A stretch of 11,380 bases of DNA from an uncultured Lachnospiraceae bacterium (GTDB taxonomy: Bacteria; Bacillota_A; Clostridia; Lachnospirales; Lachnospiraceae), in NCBI GenBank assembly GCA_902795835.1, contig CADBNA010000030.1:1-11380 (forward strand). The letters are read 5' to 3'. Positions 1-6,723 of the stretch are shown piece after piece. The position numbers and the translations under genes were made by a program. Below the pieces are notes generated by a model, which worked only from the letters and a program-made list of their open reading frames with translations, did no database searches and had not been told where the DNA came from. The first letter of the stretch is position 1. The number at the start of each line of letters is the position of its first letter.

Positions 1-378
1 AGTCATTCTTCTACTGGCCACATTTTACCCGGTTATGCTGGCATGCGGCTGTTCTGTGGAAACTTCCTGTGCCGCGATCCTGGTATCTAACGCGATCTGC
101 CGGGGTCCTGCCGATCCGATCGACCTGGCAGCCTCTAAACTGATGGGGATCGAAGTTGGCTGGCCATGGGAGGCAATCCCAGCTCATTGCACAGACTCGT
201 CAGTATTGCATCCAGCGGTTTTGACTCCCTTCCGCACTGCGGCGGGATCACCACGGTGTACGGACTCTGTAATGAAGACATCGGAAAAGGCTATATTCAC
301 GCTTTCATAACGACTACTCTGATTCCGTTCCTTGCTGCAGTACCGGCCGCAGTAATGGCTACCGCAGGCATCCTGTAA
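1..378 (+). pseudogene. GntP-family permease, C-terminal remnant with apparent frameshifts
   Basis: The last roughly 70 codons (166-378, stop TAA 376-378) read MGGNPSSLHRLVSIASSGFD then SLPHCGGITTVYGLC and a final hydrophobic segment. This matches the C-terminal end of GntP-type gluconate/organic acid:H+ symporters, where an N-P-x-x-L-H-R motif is followed by IASxGxDxLPHxG and a last transmembrane helix. Upstream, that frame is closed by stops at 88-90 and 154-156. Family-like pieces continue in other frames: frame 2 gives a hydrophobic CAAILVSNA and later IDLAASKLM, and frame 3 gives SAGVLPI between them. This suggests at least two or three indels, so I call it a decayed gene rather than a functional permease. 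The 5' part lies outside the window. The family call is fairly good for the last 70 residues; the frameshift reconstruction is inference, and sequencing error is an alternative. Confidence 0.5.
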
Positions 379-389
379 ATTTATGAGGA

Positions 390-428
390 AAAGGCTGCCG
401 AAAAACAGGGAATTTCCCTTCAGCCTTT
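390..428. terminator. Hairpin between convergent genes, possible bidirectional terminator
   Basis: A perfect 8-bp inverted repeat, AAAGGCTG at 390-397 and CAGCCTTT at 421-428, encloses a 23-nt loop. It sits just after the GntP remnant stop (376-378) and overlaps the stop codon of the minus-strand CydC-like gene (427-429). The outer stem bases give T-rich 3' flanks on both strands, but neither direction has a long T-tract, so efficiency is uncertain. Position at the junction of convergent genes is the main argument. Confidence 0.45.
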
Positions 429-2118
429 ATCGGATATAGGTCAGTTCCCGCAGTTTCCCGTCCTTCAATCCCAGTATGCGGCTGCATCCGGTCAGGGTCG
501 AGTGCCTGTGAGACACCAGAATAATCGTTTTATCCGTGTATTCCTCCTGCAGTGTCTTCAGAATCAGCTTTTCATTGAAAATATCCAGGCTGCTGGTGGG
601 CTCGTCCATGATGATGATATCCGGGTTCGTCAGCATGACACGGGCGATGCCAATCCTCTGGCGCTCGCCGCCGGAGAGCTGGTTTCCGAATTCTCCCAGA
701 CGTGTGTCATACCCGTCCGGCAGCCTCTCGATCCTCCGTCCGATGCCGGCCCGGTGCGCTGCCGTCCGAATCTCCTCTTCTGTCGCGTCCGGTTTTCCGA
801 ATCCGATGTTTCCTGCCGCTGTGTCATCGTAGATAAAGGTCTGCTGTTCCACCAGTCCGATTCTGGCCCGCAGATTTTCGAAGGAGACATACCGCATATC
901 CGTTCCGTCCAGTGTGATCCGGCCAGAGACAGGATCCCAGAACCGCAGGAGAAGCCGGAGTATCGTTGACTTTCCGGCACCGCTCTCTCCGATGATGCCG
1001 ATGGTTTCTCCTTTCCGGATCGTGAGGCTTACGCCGGAAAGCACATCCTTTTGCTGTTCCCCATACCGGAAGGTGACATCCTCCAGTCTCAGCTCCCGAA
1101 TCTCCGTCACGGGGACTGCCTCCGCCGGGGGCGTGACAGCCGGCTTGTCATCCAGAATTTCAAAGAGTCTCTCCGCTGCCGCAAAAGTCTCCAGCAGGCC
1201 GGACACAACCGAGATCAGGGACTGCGTGGACGAGAAGGATGCGGAGACGATAAAGGACAGGATCACGATGGCGTTCATGTCTGCCTCTTCCGCACCGATC
1301 AGCCGGGAGGCGATGAGGACGATCAGGATCCGGGAAGTGTAGACAAAAAACTGGGGCAGCGCATTGACAATCTGTCTGTGGAAGGTCATGCCATGTGCCG
1401 TCCGGTTGATCTCACTGCTCTTCTCCCGGATCCTTTCCAGGCGACGGGGACCCTGCCGGAAGATCTGCAGATCCTTCAGACCGTACACTGTCTCGAGAAT
1501 CAGGGATTTCATCTGGCCGATCCGGGTGCGGTAGGTCACGCCCAGGCCGCGGCCTGCCAGCAGGCCGATCAGGGGGATGACGACGCTGATCATCAGATAG
1601 ACGGGAATCAGCGCCAGCGCCAGCGAGGCATGGATCGACGCCGCATAGACAATGGTCATCACCGGAAGCAAAATGACGGTGAACATCGGTCCGATCGTGT
1701 GGGCAAAAAATTTCTCGATCGTATCAATATCAGCGATAGCAACGGACAGCACATCTCCCCTCTCCCTGTCCACCAGGCAGGCCGGAGCCAGCTCCCTCAG
1801 CTTGTGAAACAGTCCTGTCCTCATATCGGCCAGCAGATTATACGCTTCCACGTGCGCGCTGACCCCCTCCGCATACCGCATGACAGCGATCATGACGGCG
1901 GAAAAAACAAACCAGAAGGTCCAGAGCCGGAAAGAACCGGTTTTCATCATTCCTGCCGAATACAGAATCAGGCAGGAGCCGGTCCCCATCAGCGTCATAC
2001 GCGCAGTATTGCCGATGATGCTGGAGATGGTCGCCGCAAGGATCATATATTTCTGCGGTGCGGCAATCTGCAGCAGACGTCTGGCCAGCACTGTCAGTGT
2101 ATATTTTCTCTTTTTCAT
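427..2118 (-). CDS. CydC-like ABC transporter, fused permease/ATPase half
   Basis: A 563-residue half-transporter with an N-terminal type-IV (exporter-fold) membrane domain (about 1-310, roughly six helices) and a C-terminal nucleotide-binding domain (about 340-563). The ATPase is complete: Walker A GESGAGKST (377-385), Q-loop around Q425/Q426, signature LSGGE (481-485), Walker B IIIMDE with the catalytic Glu at 506, and H-loop His537. The membrane part has a CydC-like region with RGDVLSVAIADID (120-132) followed by helices around 142-190. The start ATG overlaps the stop of the CydD-like gene by 4 nt (ATGA), with a GGAG-type site upstream, so the two are translationally coupled and very likely form a heterodimer in the cytoplasmic membrane. 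E. coli CydDC moves thiols or heme-related cargo; related exporter-fold pairs (YbtPQ, IrtAB) import metal chelates. The cargo here is unknown. Both halves keep canonical catalytic residues. Confidence 0.88.
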   Translation of the reverse strand: MKKRKYTLTVLARRLLQIAAPQKYMILAATISSIIGNTARMTLMGTGSCLILYSAGMMKTGSFRLWTFWFVFSAVMIAVMRYAEGVSAHVEAYNLLADMRTGLFHKLRELAPACLVDRERGDVLSVAIADIDTIEKFFAHTIGPMFTVILLPVMTIVYAASIHASLALALIPVYLMISVVIPLIGLLAGRGLGVTYRTRIGQMKSLILETVYGLKDLQIFRQGPRRLERIREKSSEINRTAHGMTFHRQIVNALPQFFVYTSRILIVLIASRLIGAEEADMNAIVILSFIVSASFSSTQSLISVVSGLLETFAAAERLFEILDDKPAVTPPAEAVPVTEIRELRLEDVTFRYGEQQKDVLSGVSLTIRKGETIGIIGESGAGKSTILRLLLRFWDPVSGRITLDGTDMRYVSFENLRARIGLVEQQTFIYDDTAAGNIGFGKPDATEEEIRTAAHRAGIGRRIERLPDGYDTRLGEFGNQLSGGERQRIGIARVMLTNPDIIIMDEPTSSLDIFNEKLILKTLQEEYTDKTIILVSHRHSTLTGCSRILGLKDGKLRELTYIR

Positions 2119-3869
2119 GCCCTGACCACTCTCCTTCCCTGCTGCTCCAGTTCATTTTGCTGTTCCACCAGTGCGGCATATTTGCCGTGAAGCGCCATCA
2201 GTTCTTCATGACTGCCGCATTCCGCCACACACCCGTCATCCAGAAGGATAATGCTGTCCGCGTTCCGGATTGTGGAAAGCCGGTGAGAAATAATGATCAG
2301 CGTCCGGGTGTCTGCCAGCTGCCCGATGCACTGCCAGATCTCCTGTTCATTCTGCTCATCCACAGCTGATGTCGCCTCATCAAAAATGATGTATTCCGCT
2401 CCGGACAGGAGTGCCCTGGCAATGCCGATCTTCTGCCTCTGCCCGCCGGACAGCCGGCTGCCGGCATCTCCCACATATTCATCCAGACCGCGCTCCTGCT
2501 CTCTGGCCCAGTCCCCAAGCTTCACCTGATCCAGCACCTCCCACAGCTCCTCATCTGAGGCCTCTGCGTCAGCCAGGAGCAGATTTTCCCGGATGCTGCC
2601 GCTGAATACATACACGCTCTGCGGCACCATGATGATCTGTTTTCTCAGTTCCTGCGGATTCATTGACAGGTAATCCCTGCCGTCCAGTGTGATCCTGCCC
2701 TCTTCCGCGTCATAAAACCGAAGCAGCATATTGACAATCGTGCTCTTGCCGCAGCCGGATTCTCCCGCGATTGCCGTCACTCTTCCCCTCTTGATGTCCA
2801 GGCTTACATTGTCCAGGACGGGTACGTCTTTCCTGTAGGAAAAGACCACATTTTCAAAACGGATGCCCTCCATGTCACTGTGTCTGCCTGTGTCATCACG
2901 CACCGGCTTTGCGGTGTCTATGGCGAGAATGTCCGCCACGCTGTGCGCCGCAGCTACGCCCTGCAGGGCGTCATGCGCGATCCACTGGAGAGAGCGGATC
3001 GATCCGAAAAAGCTGTACGACAGGAGCAGGACCGTCAGTGAAGTCACCATGCTGATATGACCAGCCTGCATCTGCGCACACACGATCAGTGTGGAGACCA
3101 CGATGGACAGATTGATCAGCAGTTCATTCAAGGCTGTAGAGGAAAAATTCAGGATCATCACATCTATGATGATATCCTTCAGGTGCTGCGCGATTCCGCC
3201 CAGTGTGCGCTCCCGTTCATCACCGCGGTTAAACAGTTCCGTGGTTGTCAGTCCGTTGATACTCTCCAGATAATATGCCGTGAGTCTGTTCAGCGTGTTC
3301 CAGTAATCCCCTTTCATCTTATCATTGATCACCTTGAACACATTGTTGATGGGTGTGATCACCAGTGAGGCCAGAAAGAGCATGACGGCGACAGGCACGC
3401 TTTTCGGAAGCAGGCAGAAAAACAGATAGACCGGAGCGAGGACTGAATACAGCAGGCCGGGGAGATATTTGTTATAATACACCAGCATCAGTTCCACGCC
3501 GTCTACGGCGGAATTGATGACCGGCGTAGCTCCCAGCCGGTCAATATCTCCCACATCCAGGCCCAGAACCTTTTCCAGGATCTGTTCCCGGAGAGATACC
3601 CTGGCTTTTGCCGTGCAGCGGAACTCCGCTTCGCCCACCAGCACTTCTCCGATCAGCATAATCAGCGAAGCCGTCAGGGCGCCGATGATATCAGCCCGAA
3701 GCGCCTCCGGACTGAGGGCAGAATGATACAGCTGTCCCAGAAGAGTACCCACCGATGACGCAAACATATTGATGCCTGTCAGCACAATCAGGCGCATCAG
3801 CGCAATCACAACAATCCAGAATCGAAAGCCCTTCGACATGCGTATCAGGGTGTCATTAATCAGTAACAT
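2115..3869 (-). CDS. CydD-like ABC transporter, fused permease/ATPase half
   Basis: A 584-residue half-transporter: membrane domain about 1-315 and ATPase about 335-584. Walker A GESGCGKST (369-377), Q-loop Q417, signature LSGGQ (473-477), Walker B YIIFDE with Glu498, H-loop His529. The stretch INSAVDGVELMLVYYNKYLP (118-137) followed by GLLYSVLAP is typical of CydD and its Firmicutes relatives, and so is ESINGLTTTELFNR (202-215). The ATG at 3869 has an excellent ribosome binding site, GGAGGAAG on the minus strand (3873-3880), 3 nt upstream of the start. It is the first gene of a two-gene unit; its partner starts inside its stop codon. An intrinsic terminator lies only a few bases upstream of the ribosome binding site, so the pair may be expressed separately from the importer operon or by read-through. 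The partner and exporter fold are secure; the CydD-like assignment is by motif resemblance and the substrate is not determinable. Confidence 0.88.
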   Translation of the reverse strand: MLLINDTLIRMSKGFRFWIVVIALMRLIVLTGINMFASSVGTLLGQLYHSALSPEALRADIIGALTASLIMLIGEVLVGEAEFRCTAKARVSLREQILEKVLGLDVGDIDRLGATPVINSAVDGVELMLVYYNKYLPGLLYSVLAPVYLFFCLLPKSVPVAVMLFLASLVITPINNVFKVINDKMKGDYWNTLNRLTAYYLESINGLTTTELFNRGDERERTLGGIAQHLKDIIIDVMILNFSSTALNELLINLSIVVSTLIVCAQMQAGHISMVTSLTVLLLSYSFFGSIRSLQWIAHDALQGVAAAHSVADILAIDTAKPVRDDTGRHSDMEGIRFENVVFSYRKDVPVLDNVSLDIKRGRVTAIAGESGCGKSTIVNMLLRFYDAEEGRITLDGRDYLSMNPQELRKQIIMVPQSVYVFSGSIRENLLLADAEASDEELWEVLDQVKLGDWAREQERGLDEYVGDAGSRLSGGQRQKIGIARALLSGAEYIIFDEATSAVDEQNEQEIWQCIGQLADTRTLIIISHRLSTIRNADSIILLDDGCVAECGSHEELMALHGKYAALVEQQNELEQQGRRVVRA

Positions 3870-3885
3870 CTGCTTCCTCCATATG

Positions 3886-3917
3886 AAAAAACTCCTGCAT
3901 CTACAATAGCAGGAGTT
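3886..3917 (-). terminator. Intrinsic terminator downstream of the LysR gene
   Basis: On the minus strand a 9-bp perfect stem (arms at 3909-3917 and 3890-3898, AACTCCTGC / GCAGGAGTT) with a 10-nt loop is followed by a run of Ts at 3890-3886. This is a standard rho-independent terminator after the lysR stop (3965-3967). It ends only 5 nt before the GGAGGAAG ribosome binding site of the CydD-like gene, so it may also act as an attenuator for that gene. Confidence 0.8.
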
Positions 3918-3964
3918 CCTGAAAAAGTCGAACGAAGATTAAGCAAGATTCTCTTTCTTTTCCA

Positions 3965-4855
3965 TCATGCCGGATCGTGTGAGTGACTCTGCACATACAG
4001 CTGAATGCTGCGCAGAAGATCCTCTGTCACCAGCGGGTTGGCGCTCCTATAGATCACATAGCTCTGCAACTGGATCTGGGGATGATCCAGGATACGGATC
4101 TCTGTCAGATTCCCGACTTCCAGCTCCTTCTGTATGTAATTCCGCACCACGAAACCGTATCCGTTTCCGGCCTTCAGGATCGGAATGACATAGCTGCCGG
4201 ATCCGACAGAGAGAAATGGATCCTGTCCGTTTTCAAACAGAAAGTCATACAGCTTCCGGTCTGCCACGATCATCTGGTAATCTCTGACCAGCGGCAGACG
4301 GCGCAGCTCCTCCAGACGGATCCCATCAGGAAACGCGTCATTGCCCCGTCCGGTCGCCAGGATGATCTCATCTCTGACAAAGGGAATGCAGATACAGTTT
4401 TTTTCATGGAAAGGCCGGTAGGTAAAGCACAGATCCACCGTTCCGTCATACAGATTGTTCAGGAGGATCTGAGAGTGGTCTGTCGTAATGCTGATCTTTA
4501 CGGCGCTGTTTTCCTGCAGATACCGGTTCAGCCAGGCAGTCATATGCCCCGCCATCAGCGAGACCACCGCCCCGATACGAAGAGAAATGCCCAGACTGCG
4601 GACAGCCCTGATGTCATCCAGACAGGCCTCCTCCGCAGCCAGAGCAGACTTCGCATACTGCAGGTAAATCTCCCCGGCCGGCGTCAGCTTCACTGCCTTC
4701 TTGTTCCGGATCACCAGCTCGCAGTCCAGCTCGTCTTCCAGCTGCATGATCTGTTTGTTGACCGTCGAAGGGACGACCATCATCTGCTGGGCAGCCTTCG
4801 TGTAGCTCCCCAGATCCGCCAGCATTACGAACGTGCGAAGTTTGTCATTCAGCAT
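3965..4855 (-). CDS. LysR-family transcriptional regulator
   Basis: A 296-residue protein, the usual LysR length. Residues 1-60 form the winged helix-turn-helix: LRTFVMLADLGSYTKAAQQM, then VPSTVNKQIMQLEDEL and a wing ending near KLTPAGE (56-62). A linker helix follows (about 62-88) and then a periplasmic-binding-like effector domain (about 91-296). The ATG lies 11 nt inside the end of the upstream ATPase gene, with AGGAG about 10 nt before the start, so it is transcribed and probably translationally coupled as the last gene of the importer operon. LysR proteins often act on their own locus with a small co-inducer; the natural targets here are the importer promoter and the downstream CydDC-like pair. 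The co-inducer cannot be read from the sequence. An intrinsic terminator follows immediately. Confidence 0.9.
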   Translation of the reverse strand: MLNDKLRTFVMLADLGSYTKAAQQMMVVPSTVNKQIMQLEDELDCELVIRNKKAVKLTPAGEIYLQYAKSALAAEEACLDDIRAVRSLGISLRIGAVVSLMAGHMTAWLNRYLQENSAVKISITTDHSQILLNNLYDGTVDLCFTYRPFHEKNCICIPFVRDEIILATGRGNDAFPDGIRLEELRRLPLVRDYQMIVADRKLYDFLFENGQDPFLSVGSGSYVIPILKAGNGYGFVVRNYIQKELEVGNLTEIRILDHPQIQLQSYVIYRSANPLVTEDLLRSIQLYVQSHSHDPA

Positions 4856-5825
4856 GTTGTGACTTCTCCTGAAACAGATGACAGGCCGTCAGGTGCTCCG
4901 CATTTCCGTGCAGGGGCTGCAGCTCCGGCCTGACTGTGCGGCATCTTTCCGAGCAGTGCGGACAGCGGGACGCAAAGACACAGCCTTCCGTGCCCGCTGC
5001 AGCCGAATTGCCGTATTCCATATCCGGCAGGACCTCCATCTGTCTGTCCTGAGAATCATAGATGGAGAACACTGATCCCAGAAGAAAACGGGTGTAGGGG
5101 TGTACACTTTCCCTGACCAGCAGGGCACTGGGCAGAAGCTCCACAACTCTGCCCCTGTACATGATCATGACTCTCTCACTGACTTCCTTCACGATTGCCA
5201 GATCATGCGTGATGAACAGGATGGCGATGCCGTGCTCCTCACGGAGAGAACGGATCAGATCCAGTACCTCACTCTGGATAGACACGTCCAGCGCGCTGGT
5301 GGCTTCGTCACAGATGATCAGCTTCGGCAGCGGCGCCATGGCTCTGGCGATCACGATCCTCTGCAGTTCTCCTCCTGATACTTCATGCGGATATTTGGAC
5401 CTGTAGCTCCTGTCCAGGTGTACCATCTCCAGAAGACGGTCTATTTCCCCGCTCACCTGATCCGGCGGCACGATCCCGAAATTCACCAGAGGAACCCTCA
5501 GGAACTCTTCGATCCTCATGCGGGGGCTGATCGCCGCAGATGGCTGCTGAAAGACCATCTGGATCTCTCTTCGCTGCCGCCGGAGCTCCTGGCCTTTCAG
5601 ATGGGTGATGTTTTTTCCCTCAAAGTAAAGGTCGCCTCCTGAAATACTTTCCATGCGGGTCAGCAGCTTTGCCAGCGTGCTCTTCCCGCAGCCGCTTTCC
5701 CCCACTACTGCCAGACTGCCTCCTTTTTCAAGGGAAAAGCTGACGTCCGATACGGCGTGGAGGGACGAGTTGTCCTTCAGCCGGTATTCTTTTTTGATTC
5801 CTTTTGCCTCCAGCAGTGCTTCCAT
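4845..5825 (-). CDS. ABC transporter ATPase, OppF/DppF-like
   Basis: A 326-residue cytoplasmic ATPase driving the nickel/peptide-type importer. With the chosen start, Walker A GESGCGKST is at 42-50, Q-loop Gln at 93/94, signature VSGGE at 149-153, Walker B IICDE with Glu174 and H-loop His207. The C-terminal extension after the ATPase fold has VHPYTRFLL and a cysteine cluster C-x5-C-x2-C-x3-C (282-295) plus C315, as in OppF/DppF/DppD-type subunits. An in-frame GTG at 5864 would add 13 residues but has no ribosome binding site, whereas the ATG at 5825 is preceded by GGGAGGAG 7 nt upstream and gives the family-typical MEALLEAKGIKKEY start. It overlaps the lysR gene by 11 nt. It pairs with the shorter ATPase encoded just upstream. 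Confidence 0.9.
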   Translation of the reverse strand: MEALLEAKGIKKEYRLKDNSSLHAVSDVSFSLEKGGSLAVVGESGCGKSTLAKLLTRMESISGGDLYFEGKNITHLKGQELRRQRREIQMVFQQPSAAISPRMRIEEFLRVPLVNFGIVPPDQVSGEIDRLLEMVHLDRSYRSKYPHEVSGGELQRIVIARAMAPLPKLIICDEATSALDVSIQSEVLDLIRSLREEHGIAILFITHDLAIVKEVSERVMIMYRGRVVELLPSALLVRESVHPYTRFLLGSVFSIYDSQDRQMEVLPDMEYGNSAAAGTEGCVFASRCPHCSERCRTVRPELQPLHGNAEHLTACHLFQEKSQHAE

Positions 5826-5832
5826 CTGCGAA

Positions 5833-5840
5833 CTCCTCCC
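5833..5840 (-). promoter_or_regulatory. Ribosome binding site fixing the OppF-like start
   Basis: On the minus strand GGGAGGAG is followed by a 7-nt spacer and the ATG at 5825. The alternative GTG start at 5864 lacks any comparable site, so this decides the start. Confidence 0.8.
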
Positions 5841-5922
5841 GGGCAGGTCATTCTTGTTCTGCACCCTGCATGGTTCTCAAAGCCTCTGCCTGCTTTTCTC
5901 TCAGGACAGATGTCTCCTGTAT

Positions 5923-6723
5923 TTAAGTCTCATGCAGTTCTTCCAGCGCCGGCACCGCGGAGAGCAGCCTTCTGGTGTACGCCGCAGCCGGGTGAAAGAT
6001 GATCTGGTCCCTTGTCCCCTCTTCCGCTATTTTCCCGTGTTCCATGACCACGATCCGGTCCGCCACATAGGAGGCCACGCCCATATTGTGGGTAACAAAA
6101 ATAATAGCCGCCCCCAGTCTGTCCCGTATGTCGCGGATCTGCCGGACGACCTGTGCCTGCACTGTGACATCCAGTGCGCTTGTGGGCTCGTCCGCCAGAA
6201 TCAGATCCGGGTTCAGGAACATGGACATGGCGATGGAGACTCTCTGCAGCATACCGCCGGAAAGTTCAAACGGATAGGATTCCAGGACGCGCTCCGCATC
6301 CGTCAGCTGCACTGCTTTCAGCAGAGGAACGATCTGTGCCTTTACTTCTGTTTTGTCCCGGCGGCCGTGTGCGGCTGCGTATTCCCAGATCTGCTTTATG
6401 ATCTTCCTGTTCGGATTCAGAGAGATGTCCGTATTCTGAAAGATCATGGTGATTTCCTCGCCCCTGACCCGGTTCCAGTCTGCCTCTGTCCAGGCGAGCA
6501 TGTTGCTGTCCTTGAACATCATCTGTCCGCTGATCTCGAATTCCCCGTCCAGGAACATGCCGATAACACATTTGAGCAGCGTCGATTTTCCGCTGCCGCT
6601 GCCGCCGACGACCGCCACAATCTCTCCCCTGCCGATGGAAAAATCAATTTGAGACAATGCTTCCTGTCCGCCGCCGTAGCGGACGGACAGGTCATGAATT
6701 ATTAAAAGCTGATTATTCAACAA
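5923..6723 (-). CDS. ABC transporter ATPase, NikD/DppD-like, TTG start
   Basis: The second ATPase of the importer, 266 residues from the proposed start. Walker A GGSGSGKST (40-48), Q-loop Gln96 in IFQNTDISLNP, signature LSGGM (154-158), Walker B LILADE with Glu179, and H-loop His212. The length fits NikD-type subunits rather than OppD (about 320-330), and the C-terminal cysteine extension seen in the partner is absent. There is no Met codon before Walker A, so the start must be non-AUG. Two adjacent TTG codons sit at 6723 and 6720, and an AAGGA site (6732-6736) lies 8 nt before the first. The gene therefore begins inside the last codons of the substrate-binding protein gene. The open frame runs further upstream to 6894, but that part overlaps the binding protein and looks nothing like an ATPase. 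About 97 nt separate it from the next ATPase. Family and role are sure; the exact TTG is probable. Confidence 0.88.
   Translation of the reverse strand: MLNNQLLIIHDLSVRYGGGQEALSQIDFSIGRGEIVAVVGGSGSGKSTLLKCVIGMFLDGEFEISGQMMFKDSNMLAWTEADWNRVRGEEITMIFQNTDISLNPNRKIIKQIWEYAAAHGRRDKTEVKAQIVPLLKAVQLTDAERVLESYPFELSGGMLQRVSIAMSMFLNPDLILADEPTSALDVTVQAQVVRQIRDIRDRLGAAIIFVTHNMGVASYVADRIVVMEHGKIAEEGTRDQIIFHPAAAYTRRLLSAVPALEELHET

Noticed and set aside
35..310. A 91-codon plus-strand frame as an intact small gene
   Set aside because: It crosses the GntP-like segment in the wrong frame after about position 166 and has no domain of its own; better explained as part of a frameshifted remnant.
1051..2190. A 379-codon open frame on the plus strand
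   Set aside because: Antisense to the CydC-like ABC gene; rich in Gln, Asp and Arg with no recognisable domain.
5653..6705. A 350-codon open frame on the plus strand
   Set aside because: Antisense to the two importer ATPases, which carry every expected motif; composition is atypical for a protein.
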